From Streptomyces sp. JB150 (GTDB lineage: Bacteria; Actinomycetota; Actinomycetes; Streptomycetales; Streptomycetaceae): a stretch of 64,000 nt of DNA. A program made the translations under genes and the position numbers. The DNA lies in the NCBI RefSeq assembly GCF_011193355.1, contig NZ_CP049780.1, positions 3,154,169-3,218,168 on the forward strand, given 5' to 3'. Below are positions 27,858 through 35,757 of this stretch, in pieces. Position 1 is the first letter of the stretch. Every line of letters begins with the position of its first letter. The notes beneath the pieces are model-generated. The model was not told the origin of the DNA, searched no databases, and worked only from the letters and a program-made list of their open reading frames with translations.

Positions 27858-28915
27858 CAACTCGCTACCTCTCGCAGTCGCTCGGCCGCGCGCTCCGGCG
27901 GCACGTCGTTGATGAACACGCTCATGCCGGACTCGGAACCCGCGAGGTACTTCAGCTTGCCGGAAGTCCGTCGGATGGTGAAAAGCTCCAGGTGGAGCGC
28001 GAAGTCGTCACGTGTGACGCCCTCGAACTCCTCCAGTTGGCCGAAGGGCGCCTGGTGCCAGGCGGCGATGTACGGCGTCGGCGGCTCACCCTCGCCGAAG
28101 ATCCGGTCGAAGCGCCTCAAGAGTTCCAGATAAACCTGGGGGAACTCTGAGCGCGCCTCCTCGCCGAGCGCCAGCAGGTCGGGCACGCGGCGCTTGGGGT
28201 ACAGGTGGACCTCGTACGGCCAGTGGGCGGCGTACGGGACGAAGGCCGCCCAGTGTTCACCCTCAAGGACGACCCGCTCGCCGGCCAGTTCCCGCTGAAG
28301 GACGGCGTCGAACAGGTTCTCTCCGCCGGTGGCGTCCTTGTGGGCGGCGAGCGAACGCAGCATCAGGGCGGTGCGCGGGGTGGTGAACGGGTAGGCGTAG
28401 ATCTGCCCGTGCGGGTGCTGGAGGGTGACCCCGATCTCGGCACCCCGGTTCTCGAAGCAGAACACCTGTTCCACGGAGGGCAGATGGGAAAGCTCCGACG
28501 TCCGGTCGGTCCAGGCGTCCAGGACCAGCCGCGCCTGCTCCTCGCTCAGGTCGGCGAAGGACGAGGTGTGGTCGGAGGTGAAGCAGACGACCTCGCAGCG
28601 GCCGGAGTCGCCGGCCAGCGAGGGGAAACGGTTCTCGAAGACCACGACGTCGTACGACGTGTCGGGGATCTCGCTGAGCCGGTCGCCCTCGGACGGGCAC
28701 AGCGGGCACTCGTCGGCCGGCGGGTGGTAGGTGCGGCCCTGCCGGTGCGAGGCGATGGCGACGGAGTCGCCGAGCAGCTCGTCGTGGCGGATCTCGGAGG
28801 TCGTCACGGTCCGGTCCAGCGGACGGCGGTCGACCGCGTCGCGCACGGCGTCGTCGCGCAGGTCGTAGTAGATCAGCTCACGACCGTCCGCCAGCCGGGT
28901 CGAGGTCTTCTTCAC
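27857..28915 (-). CDS. galT: Galactose-1-phosphate uridylyltransferase
   Basis: A 352-residue enzyme of the HIT superfamily that swaps UMP between UDP-glucose and galactose 1-phosphate. The zinc-site [10 protein letters not shown] (CxxC) lies near residue 72 and the active-site [13 protein letters not shown] carries the HPH nucleophile His near 165. The GTG at 28915 has GAGGAG 6 nt upstream. It is the first gene of galT-galE-galK, corresponding to the galP1-driven operon known in Streptomyces lividans and S. coelicolor. Confidence 0.95.
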   Translation of the reverse strand: MKKTSTRLADGRELIYYDLRDDAVRDAVDRRPLDRTVTTSEIRHDELLGDSVAIASHRQGRTYHPPADECPLCPSEGDRLSEIPDTSYDVVVFENRFPSLAGDSGRCEVVCFTSDHTSSFADLSEEQARLVLDAWTDRTSELSHLPSVEQVFCFENRGAEIGVTLQHPHGQIYAYPFTTPRTALMLRSLAAHKDATGGENLFDAVLQRELAGERVVLEGEHWAAFVPYAAHWPYEVHLYPKRRVPDLLALGEEARSEFPQVYLELLRRFDRIFGEGEPPTPYIAAWHQAPFGQLEEFEGVTRDDFALHLELFTIRRTSGKLKYLAGSESGMSVFINDVPPERAAERLREVAS

Positions 28916-28960
28916 CGCGGACTCCTCATTCGGGCCACCCCATCGCTAAGCCCACCCATC

Positions 28961-29053
28961 AAACAGAACCAAACACATCGAAACACAACTCACCACGACC
29001 GTCAACATCACAATCAAACAAAGAGCATCACCAAAAGTGTTCAATTACTGAAC
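28961..29053. promoter_or_regulatory. gal operon / symporter divergent control region
   Basis: An unusually AT-rich intergenic stretch. Three 10-nt phased direct repeats starting AAACA (28961, 28971, 28981) lie about 45 nt upstream of galT; a further TCAAACA is near 29014. Nearer the symporter, GTTCAATTACTGAAC at 29039-29053 is an inverted repeat with 5-nt arms. Helically phased hexamer repeats are typical of DeoR-type repressor sites, and such repeats have been reported at galP1 in Streptomyces. The repressor gene is not in this window. Confidence 0.6.
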
Positions 29054-29105
29054 GCGGAGGCGTAGGTTCCGCCACGGATCAGTTCGCGCAACGAAGCGAG
29101 TACTT

Positions 29106-30797
29106 ATGCAAACCCCCACATACGCCGCCTCACAGCTGGCGGCCGAGCTGCGACTCCCCACGAACTGGCTCGACTACACGATCCTCGGGATCTACTTCGT
29201 CGTCGTCCTGGGCATCGGCTTCGCCGCCAGGCGCTCGGTGAAGACCAGCCTCGACTTCTTCCTCTCCGGCCGCTCCCTGCCCGCCTGGGTCACCGGTCTG
29301 GCGTTCATCGCCGCCAACCTGGGCGCGACCGAGATCCTGGGCATGGCGGCCAACAGCGCGCAGTACGGCGTCTACACCACCCACTGGTACTGGATCGGCG
29401 CCATCCCGGCCATGGTCTTCCTCGGCCTGGTGATGATGCCCTTCTACTACGGCTCGAAGGTGCGCTCGGTCCCCGAGTTCCTGCTGCTGCGCTTCGACAA
29501 GGCGGCGCACCTGCTCAGCTCGATCCTGTTCGCCTTCGCCGCCATCCTGATCGCCGGCGTCAACCTCTACGCCCTCGCCATCGTCGTCGAGGCGCTGCTG
29601 GGCTGGCCGGAGTGGGTGGCGATCGTGGTCGCCGGCTTCTTCGTCCTGGCGTACATCACCCTGGGCGGCCTGTCCTCGGCGATCTACAACGAGGTGCTGC
29701 AGTTCTTCGTGATCCTGGCCGCGCTCATCCCGATCACGGTGCTCGGGCTGAAGTCGGTCGGCGGCTGGGACGGGCTCTCCGACAAGCTCACCGCCCAGCA
29801 CGGCGGCGACTTCATGACCTCCTGGGGCGGCACCGGCATCGGCGAGGCCAACCCGCTGGGCGCCAACTGGCTGACGATCGTCCTCGGCCTCGGCTTCGTC
29901 CTCTCCTTCGGCTACTGGACGACGAACTTCGCCGAGGTGCAGCGCGCCCTGTCCGCGAAGAACCTCTCCGCCGCCCAGCGCACCCCGCTGATCGCCGCCT
30001 TCCCGAAGATCTTCATCGTCTTCCTGGTGATGATCCCGGGCCTGGTCGCGGCGGCGCTGGTCCCGCGGATCGGCACACCGGACTCCGACCTGCAGTACAA
30101 CGACGCCATCCCGTACCTGATGGAGTCCCTGCTGCCGAACGGCGTGCTGGGCATCGCGGTGACGGGCCTGCTGGCGGCGTTCATGGCCGGCATGGCGGCG
30201 AACGTGTCGTCCTTCAACACCGTCTTCACCACGGACATCTGGGCGAAGTACGTGGTCCGCGGCCGCGAGGACGCGTACTACGTGCGGTTCGGGCGCCTGA
30301 TCACCGCGATCGGTGTGCTGGCCTCCATCGGCACGGCGTTCCTGGCCTCGTCCTTCTCCAACATCATGAGCTACCTCCAGACGCTGTTCTCCTTCTTCAA
30401 CGTGCCGATGTTCGTCGTCTTCATCATCGGCATGTTCTGGAAGCGGGCGTCGATGAAGTCCGGCTTCTGGGGCCTGATCGCGGGCACCACCGCGGCGATG
30501 GTGAACTACTTCTGGATCTACAAGCAGGGCATCGTCGACATCCCCTCCGACCAGGGCGCCAACTTCGTCTCCGCGATCGCGGGCTTCGTGGCCGGCGCGG
30601 TCGTCATGGTGGCGGTCTCCCTGTTCACCAAGCCCAAGCCGGCCGCGGAACTCCAGGGCCTGGTCTACGGCACCGTCTCCCCCGGCATGTCCGAGCCGCC
30701 CGCCCCCGGCGACGAGGCCTGGTACCGCAAGCCGGCCCTGCTGGGCTGGAGCGCGGTCATCCTGGCCGCCGCCTGCTACATCCCGTTCTCGTTCTGA
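29106..30797 (+). CDS. Sodium:solute symporter (SSS family), probable galactose transporter
   Basis: A 563-residue membrane protein with about 14 hydrophobic helices, the SSS layout. Landmarks are DFFLSGRSLPAWVTGLAFIA near the N-terminus, YWIGAIPAMVFLGLVMMPFY, and AAFMAGMAANVSSFNTVFT, the sodium-site helix resembling SGLT. It is divergent from galTEK across a shared AT-rich control region, so galactose or a related sugar is the likely substrate; this is context, not sequence proof. It is followed after 18 nt by a small two-helix membrane protein. Confidence 0.85.
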   Translation: MQTPTYAASQLAAELRLPTNWLDYTILGIYFVVVLGIGFAARRSVKTSLDFFLSGRSLPAWVTGLAFIAANLGATEILGMAANSAQYGVYTTHWYWIGAIPAMVFLGLVMMPFYYGSKVRSVPEFLLLRFDKAAHLLSSILFAFAAILIAGVNLYALAIVVEALLGWPEWVAIVVAGFFVLAYITLGGLSSAIYNEVLQFFVILAALIPITVLGLKSVGGWDGLSDKLTAQHGGDFMTSWGGTGIGEANPLGANWLTIVLGLGFVLSFGYWTTNFAEVQRALSAKNLSAAQRTPLIAAFPKIFIVFLVMIPGLVAAALVPRIGTPDSDLQYNDAIPYLMESLLPNGVLGIAVTGLLAAFMAGMAANVSSFNTVFTTDIWAKYVVRGREDAYYVRFGRLITAIGVLASIGTAFLASSFSNIMSYLQTLFSFFNVPMFVVFIIGMFWKRASMKSGFWGLIAGTTAAMVNYFWIYKQGIVDIPSDQGANFVSAIAGFVAGAVVMVAVSLFTKPKPAAELQGLVYGTVSPGMSEPPAPGDEAWYRKPALLGWSAVILAAACYIPFSF

Positions 30798-30815
30798 CCG
30801 GAGGCCCGACACATC

Positions 30816-31142
30816 ATGTCCGAACACCCCGAGCACGGGTACAGCGAGCAGGACGTCCTGCGCGAGGTCACGGAACTGGAGGGCAAGTCCGCGACCGCGG
30901 CCCGCCTCTTCGACATCCGCCGCATCATCGGCGGCCTCTTCGTGATCTACGGCGTCATCGTCACCATCGCCGGCCTCACCGACGACGACGCCGCGATCGA
31001 CAAGGCCCAGGGCGTCAACATCAACCTCTGGACCGGCCTGGGCATGCTGGCCCTGGGCCTGTTCTTCCTCATCTGGCTGAAGCTCCGGCCCACGGCCCCG
31101 CCGCCGCCGGATGTGGTTCCGGAGGAGAAGCGGGCCGAGTAG
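30816..31142 (+). CDS. Small two-helix membrane protein downstream of the symporter
   Basis: A 108-residue protein with a hydrophilic head (1-33) and two predicted helices at about 38-53 (GGLFVIYGVIVTIAGL) and 70-88 (LWTGLGMLALGLFFLIWL), then a Pro-rich tail. It begins 18 nt after the symporter stop with GGAGG in between, so the two are clearly one operon. Such conserved partners may stabilise the transporter, but I do not know this family's role. Confidence 0.75.
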   Translation: MSEHPEHGYSEQDVLREVTELEGKSATAARLFDIRRIIGGLFVIYGVIVTIAGLTDDDAAIDKAQGVNINLWTGLGMLALGLFFLIWLKLRPTAPPPPDVVPEEKRAE

Positions 31143-31152
31143 ACCGGATACG

Positions 31153-31182
31153 GGGCCGGGACCCACGCGAGGGTCCCGGCCC
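31153..31182 (+). terminator. Terminator after the symporter operon
   Basis: GGGCCGGGACCC (31153-31164), loop ACGCGA, then the exact complement GGGTCCCGGCCC (31171-31182), followed by TTCG. It also lies just beyond the 3' end of the convergent gene at 31192. Confidence 0.85.
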
Positions 31183-31191
31183 TTCGCATGT

Positions 31192-31518
31192 CTAGGCGCC
31201 CCCGCGGTGGGAGCCGTCCCCCGTGAGCCGCATCCCACGCGACTCGGCGACCCGCAGCGCGGCACCCGGACACTCGGCGAGCCGCAGCCCGGCGTACCGC
31301 AACTCGGCGTGCGGGGACAGGGGGTCGTCGAGAACCTGCCGGGTGACGGCGAGCACGTCGGCGCCGACGGCGAGCTGCCGCGCTTCGGCGGAGTCGGCCA
31401 GCCGGGAGAGGTACCCGTCTCCGGTGCCGGGCAGGAGACAGCAGGGTTCGCCCTCGGGAGAGGTCCACGGCAACAGGCGGACGGCGGGCTCCGGATCGGT
31501 GGACTGCGGCTGCTCCAT
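31192..31518 (-). CDS. Small conserved Streptomyces protein of unknown function
   Basis: A 108-residue soluble protein (MEQPQSTDPEPAVRLLPWTS...). It resembles a large Streptomyces family of about 100-residue acidic proteins, with RLLPW and GDGYLSRLAD followed by a helical stretch, often found beside HTH or ATP-binding genes; no function is known to me. Its ATG at 31518 overlaps the stop of a truncated upstream gene remnant (TGATGG), so its original partner gene has been lost. Confidence 0.6.
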   Translation of the reverse strand: MEQPQSTDPEPAVRLLPWTSPEGEPCCLLPGTGDGYLSRLADSAEARQLAVGADVLAVTRQVLDDPLSPHAELRYAGLRLAECPGAALRVAESRGMRLTGDGSHRGGA

Positions 31519-31604
31519 CAGGCGGCCACCTCTTGGAGGTAGGGGCGGACGAGGCGGGTGGCTGCGCCGTCGAGGGGGTGGTCGAGGCCGTAGGGGAATC
31601 GCAG
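31518..31604 (-). pseudogene. 3' remnant of the gene upstream of the 108-residue protein
   Basis: In frame, the minus strand reads RLLRFPYGLDHPLDGAATRL and then VRPYLQEVAA-stop, which resembles the C-terminus of a common Streptomyces protein normally encoded directly before the neighbour at 31192-31518. Upstream the similarity stops abruptly at about 31604, where a GntR gene fragment on the other strand begins. No start codon is available, so this is a broken remnant. Confidence 0.6.
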
Positions 31605-31607
31605 TAG

Positions 31608-31786
31608 GCGCCCGCCTGGCGTCGGAGCCCGATCTCGCAGCCCAGTACGGCGTCGGCATCAACACCCTGCGTCGCGCCATCCGGGAACTCAGGGAACGCG
31701 GCGTCGTGGACACCGTCCCCGCGAAGGGAACCTTCGTGATCGCCGTCCCCGAGCCGGAGGGAGACGCCTCCCACGGCGACGAATAA
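31608..31786 (+). pseudogene. Truncated GntR-family regulator (HTH fragment)
   Basis: About 59 codons encode the end of a GntR winged helix: GARLASEPDLAAQYGVGINT, then LRRAIRELRERGVVDTVPAK and GTFVIAVPE, ending at TAA 31784-31786. The first helix of the HTH and any start are missing; similarity begins exactly at the junction near 31605. The fragment is probably not expressed as a regulator. Confidence 0.7.
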
Positions 31787-31790
31787 GGCC

Positions 31791-32173
31791 ATGGACTGGA
31801 AGGCCTACGCGGAGGCTCGCGAGGCGGAGCTCGCCGCGGCGCGCGAGCGCGGCCCGTCCCATCTCGTCGACCTGCAATGGCGGCAGTTGCGGGAACGGGC
31901 CGCTGAAGCCGGATACACCGGCTTCTGGTCCTTCTGGATGCGGCTGCCGAGCCGAGGCTGCGGCGGCTCTTCCCGTTCACCAGCATGTGGGTCCTGTGTT
32001 TCAGCTCGAACGTGGACGAGCCGTCCTTGGCGGAGGCACCGGCTGTCGTCGCCCGACTCGACGGCCGGTTCCAAGTCAAGGCTGACCGTTGGGGCGACAT
32101 CATCGGTGAGACCGACTCCGCGGCCGAGGCCGTCGCACTTGTCGTGGCTCACCTCCCGCCGCACCTCCGGTGA
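31791..32173 (+). pseudogene. Frameshifted gene of unknown function next to the GntR remnant
   Basis: The first part (MDWKAYAEAREAELAAARER to WSFWMRLP) and the last part (RLFPFTSMWVLCFSSNVDEP to VVAHLPPHLR) read as one about 127-residue protein if one base is restored near 31945-31950 (CTGCCGAGCCGAGG, probably once CTGCCGGAGCCGAGG). As it stands, the first frame continues past the break without matching the second. Product unknown; small helical C-terminus. It probably belonged with the GntR gene. Confidence 0.6.
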
Positions 32174-32262
32174 GACACCGTGGGGAAGATCCGGAACGTG
32201 TCCGGACACCGCAGGCCGGCTCGGCCGACCGGGTGTCGGGTACAGCCGAGCCTTTCCGAGGC

Positions 32263-32832
32263 CTAGTCCTCGTACTGGATGGGCGGACCCAGGCTCACGA
32301 TCGTCGAGCACCCCACCTGCTGCCGGTACTGCCACGGGCCCTGGCGGTAGCGGAAGCGGCAGTCCTTCAGTGCGCCGTGGACGGGGCCGGTGACCTTGGT
32401 GCGGGCGACGTAGTAGATGTCGCTGCCGGAGTCGGCTTTCACCCTGACCGGGTGGCCGGCGTGGTTCCTCGCCTCGGACAGGTCGGGCATGGCTCCCTTG
32501 CCGTCGGTACGGGCGAACAGGACGTTGCCGTCGGTTTCGTTCACGTCGACGGCCCGGTACTCGATGACCTCGATGCCTTCCGGGACGTGGCCGAAGTGCG
32601 CGTCGGTCAGCTCGATGTCCTCGCCCGACGTGTTCCAGGGCAGGGGCAGGCCCGCCCAGTACTCCTCGCCGACCTGGGCGTGCTCGTAGCCGACGTCTCC
32701 GGCCGACTGCATGCCGCCCCCGAGCGCGGAGCCCTCGGGCACGCCCTGGGCCTGCGAGCCGGTCGTCGCCCAGACCCAGGCGGCGACCAGGAGTGCGGAG
32801 ACCAGGCGTCGGCGTCTCGGCGTGACCGTCAC
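32263..32832 (-). CDS. Secreted or membrane-anchored protein of unknown function
   Basis: A 189-residue protein with a basic N-terminus and a hydrophobic segment (RRRRLVSALLVAAWVWATTG) compatible with a signal peptide or anchor. The rest is soluble, with two Cys (KDCRFRY and VGCSTIV) near the C-terminus that could pair. No family recognised. Its GTG start overlaps the stop of the LuxR gene (GTGA), so it is coupled to that regulator. Confidence 0.65.
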   Translation of the reverse strand: MTVTPRRRRLVSALLVAAWVWATTGSQAQGVPEGSALGGGMQSAGDVGYEHAQVGEEYWAGLPLPWNTSGEDIELTDAHFGHVPEGIEVIEYRAVDVNETDGNVLFARTDGKGAMPDLSEARNHAGHPVRVKADSGSDIYYVARTKVTGPVHGALKDCRFRYRQGPWQYRQQVGCSTIVSLGPPIQYED

Positions 32833-33542
32833 AGCTCAGGCCTCGTGCCGGGCTCCGGGCCGGTTCCGGGGTGGCGCAGCGGCCCCGCCCGGTCCAGCAA
32901 GCCCGTGCGGGCCGCCAGGGCCGCTGCCTCCAGGCGGGAGCCGACGCCCAGTTTCATCAGGACGCGCTGGACGTGGGTGCGGGCCGTGGAGGGGGCGATG
33001 CCCATGCCGGCGGCGATGAGGCGGGTGTCCTCGCCCTCGGCGACGCGGACCAGGACCTCGATCTCGCGGGGGGTGAGCATCTGGAGGAGGCGCTGTCCCT
33101 CGTCGTCGGGCTGGGCCGCCGGGTTGAGAAGTTCGGCGAAGGCGCCCTGGAGGAGGGCGGGGGCGACGGCCGCCTCGCCCGCGCGGGCCTTCATGATGGC
33201 CCGCTCGACGCCCTCTATGCGCTCGTCGTGGCGGACGTAGCCGGACGCGCCGGCGGCGAAGGCCGCGGCGATGCCGCGCGGAGACGGGACCGGGCCGAGG
33301 ACGACGACCGCCACCTGGGGGCGTTCCCGTTTGATGCGGACGACCGGGTCGAAGGCGCCGGGCTCCGCCGGGGCCGCCGTGCCCAGCAGGCACACTTCCG
33401 GCGCTCGCGTGATCACCAGCTCCGCCGCCCCCGCGGTGGGCGCCGCCGCGGCGAGCACCCGGTGCCCGCGCAGCTTCAGCGCCGAGGCCAGTGCCTCCGC
33501 GAGCAGGCGGTGGTCGTCGACCACCATGAGCCGCACTCCCAT
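32829..33542 (-). CDS. LuxR/NarL-type regulator with degenerate receiver domain
   Basis: A 237-residue protein. The receiver-like N-terminus starts MGVRLMVVDDHRLLAEALAS, but the expected phosphoacceptor region reads EVCLLGTAAP, with no Asp at that place, so it is probably not phosphorylated conventionally. The C-terminal HTH (about 160-220) is intact: LTPREIEVLVRVAEGEDTRL and GIAPSTARTHVQRVLMKLG. The ATG at 33542 follows GGGGGG. It is coupled to the downstream secreted-protein gene. Confidence 0.85.
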   Translation of the reverse strand: MGVRLMVVDDHRLLAEALASALKLRGHRVLAAAAPTAGAAELVITRAPEVCLLGTAAPAEPGAFDPVVRIKRERPQVAVVVLGPVPSPRGIAAAFAAGASGYVRHDERIEGVERAIMKARAGEAAVAPALLQGAFAELLNPAAQPDDEGQRLLQMLTPREIEVLVRVAEGEDTRLIAAGMGIAPSTARTHVQRVLMKLGVGSRLEAAALAARTGLLDRAGPLRHPGTGPEPGTRPEL

Positions 33543-33756
33543 CGAGCAACCCCCCAGTCCCCCCAGTGGACGCCTCCATGACTGCCCACGGATCACCCGG
33601 ACAGACCCCCGGGCACAGGGCCCCCCGGCACCCGCGCCCTTCATGCCCCCGGAAGCTACACGCTTGTTCGACGTTGCGCTGCCCCTACTGGTGAGAACTG
33701 CCCCGTAACTCCGATATTCCGCTCATTCGAGGGTGTTGACGGGGTTGAGAGTTACG

Positions 33757-33794
33757 CGCACGGCCCCGTCCCTGAGCTGGGACGGGGCCGTGCG
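33757..33794 (-). terminator. Terminator of the beta-propeller gene pair
   Basis: A perfect 16-bp inverted repeat (33757-33772 and 33779-33794) with loop TGAGCT, just downstream of the minus-strand gene that ends at 33832. Confidence 0.85.
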
Positions 33795-33831
33795 CTCCGG
33801 CGCGTGCGCCGGGGGGCGAGCGGGTGCCTGG

Positions 33832-35691
33832 TCAGCCGGTCGCGCCGAACGCGACCGCGAGGTACTTGTCGCGGCTGGTGGACGACGCGCTGGCGAACAC
33901 CTCGGACAGGTACAGGCGCCCCTGCGCGTACAGCAGCTCCGCGTACTTGGGCGACATGCCGGTCTCCACGTCGCGGACCGTCTCGTCGGACGGGTTCTCC
34001 AGCAGCTTGGTCTCCTTGAAGCTGCCGCCGTCGAAGGAGACGACCTGGCCGCCCTTGTCCCACGGCGGCGCCTTGTACGCGATCACGTTGCCGCCGTCCA
34101 TGCGCAGCGGCATGACGTTGTAGCCGTCGCCCGCGTCGCCGCGCTGGCCGGTGAGCTTGCCGGTGGCCAGGTCGAAGACGACGATCTCGTTGGTCGACCC
34201 GTAGTCGCCCGTGGTGTCGTGCTCCTCGGTCGGGAGGTACAGCCGGTCGTTGCCGACGGCGATCCCCGTGCAGTCCTCGATGCGGGAGATGCCCTCGCAG
34301 GAGGCGGCGTACTCGTCGCCGGGCGCGGAGATGCGGGTGCGCAGCTTGCCGGTCTTGTTGTCGATCGAGAAGAAGTCGGAGATGCCGGAGCCGTCGCCCG
34401 CGGCGTCACCGACGTCGGCGGCCACCACCAGCGGCTCGGTCGACACCACGCTGGCGTACTCGATGCCCTGGGCCATCTTGTACTCGGAGATGACCTTGCC
34501 GGACTTCGGGTCGATGGTCTGGATGTGCAGCTGCCGCGCGCCGTACTGGCCGCACTTGCGCACCGCGACCAGCTTGGCGCCGCCGCCGTAGCCCGCGTCG
34601 TAGCAGGTGTCGGTGGGCTTCGGCGCCCACAGGGCCTTGCCCGTGGTCAGGTCGAAGGCGGCGCCGCCGCTGGTGCTGCCGACGGCGACGGTGGACGCGC
34701 TGATCGTGATGTTGTCGAAGTTGATGTCCCGGTCACCGGACTTGGCGGTCTTCTGCCACACCTTGGTGCCGGCGGCGAGGTCGATGACCGCGACCTGGGT
34801 GCAGCCCTCGAAGGAGTCCTTCGCCGGCATCCTCGGCTGGAAGACCACCGCCGTCTTGAAGTCCTCGGTCATCTGGCGGCTGGCGTGGCAGACCGGGCCG
34901 GGCAGCTTGACCGTCCAAGCCTTGGTGCCCTTGGCGAGGTCGTAGCCGGAGATTTCGGCGACGCCGCTCTTGGCGTACACCTTGTCGGTGAGCCAGGAGC
35001 CCTCCACGACCACGGTGTCGTCCTTGGCCACCTTCGGCATCGGCACCTGGAACAGCACCTTGGACGCCGGGTTGGCGGGGACCTTCTCCGTGCCCTTGGA
35101 GGAGCCGCCGGAGCCGCCCTTGCCGTCACCGCCGCCGGTGGTGCCGCCGGTGCTCGCGGTGGTGGTCTTGTCGTCGTCCTTGCCGGAGTTGGCGTACCAG
35201 ACGCCGCCGCCGACGATCAGCGCGATCGCGACGACCGCGGCGACGATGATCACCAGCTGGGCGTTGATCTTCCGCCCGCCGCCGGACGGCGGGGCCGGCT
35301 GCGGGTGCATCGGCATGGTCGGCTGCTGGTAGCCGTAGCCGGGACCGGGCGGCTGGCCGTACGGGTTCGGCGGCTGGCCGTACGGCGGCGTCTGCGCGCC
35401 GTACGGGTTCGGCTGCGCAGCGGTGGGCGGGCCGGGCGGCGGGGTGGCCGGGGCCCCGTACGGGCCCGGCTGCGGGCCGGGGTAGCCATAGCCGGACGGC
35501 GGCGGGCCCTGCGGGGGCTGGGGTGCCTGCGGGTAGCCGTAGCCCGGCTGCGGGGGCTGGGGCTGGGCGGGCGGTGTCTGCGGGGCGCCGAAGCCGCCCG
35601 GCTGCTGCGGGGGCTGGGGCGGGTCCTGGGGTGCGCCGAACCCTCCCCCCTGCGGGGGCTGCTGGGGCGGCGGGGGCGGTGGCTGGGTCAT
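33832..35691 (-). CDS. Membrane-anchored PQQ-like beta-propeller protein (copy 2)
   Basis: A 619-residue protein. Residues 1-135 are a Pro/Gly/Tyr-rich cytosolic tail (YGQPPNPYGQPPGPGYGY type). One membrane helix follows (LVIIVAAVVAIALIVGGGVW). The outer region of about 440 residues has repeated strand pairs such as VAGSTSGGAAFDLTTGKALW-like segments, typical of PQQ/BamB propellers. Cys residues are scattered in the propeller. The ATG at 35691 has GAGGTA upstream. It follows a paralogue by 66 nt; both look like a tandem duplication. Function unknown, perhaps an extracytoplasmic scaffold. Confidence 0.75.
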   Translation of the reverse strand: MTQPPPPPPQQPPQGGGFGAPQDPPQPPQQPGGFGAPQTPPAQPQPPQPGYGYPQAPQPPQGPPPSGYGYPGPQPGPYGAPATPPPGPPTAAQPNPYGAQTPPYGQPPNPYGQPPGPGYGYQQPTMPMHPQPAPPSGGGRKINAQLVIIVAAVVAIALIVGGGVWYANSGKDDDKTTTASTGGTTGGGDGKGGSGGSSKGTEKVPANPASKVLFQVPMPKVAKDDTVVVEGSWLTDKVYAKSGVAEISGYDLAKGTKAWTVKLPGPVCHASRQMTEDFKTAVVFQPRMPAKDSFEGCTQVAVIDLAAGTKVWQKTAKSGDRDINFDNITISASTVAVGSTSGGAAFDLTTGKALWAPKPTDTCYDAGYGGGAKLVAVRKCGQYGARQLHIQTIDPKSGKVISEYKMAQGIEYASVVSTEPLVVAADVGDAAGDGSGISDFFSIDNKTGKLRTRISAPGDEYAASCEGISRIEDCTGIAVGNDRLYLPTEEHDTTGDYGSTNEIVVFDLATGKLTGQRGDAGDGYNVMPLRMDGGNVIAYKAPPWDKGGQVVSFDGGSFKETKLLENPSDETVRDVETGMSPKYAELLYAQGRLYLSEVFASASSTSRDKYLAVAFGATG

Positions 35692-35757
35692 CGTGGGGTA
35701 CCTCGGGGGACGGTTCGGCCGGGCGGACGGAAGCGGGAGACAAGGGCGACGGGCTCG

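Noticed and set aside
31223..31786. Full-length GntR gene starting at 31223
   Set aside because: The upstream part is antisense to the conserved gene at 31192-31518 and to a gene remnant, and shows no similarity to a GntR N-terminus; only the last 59 or so codons are genuine.
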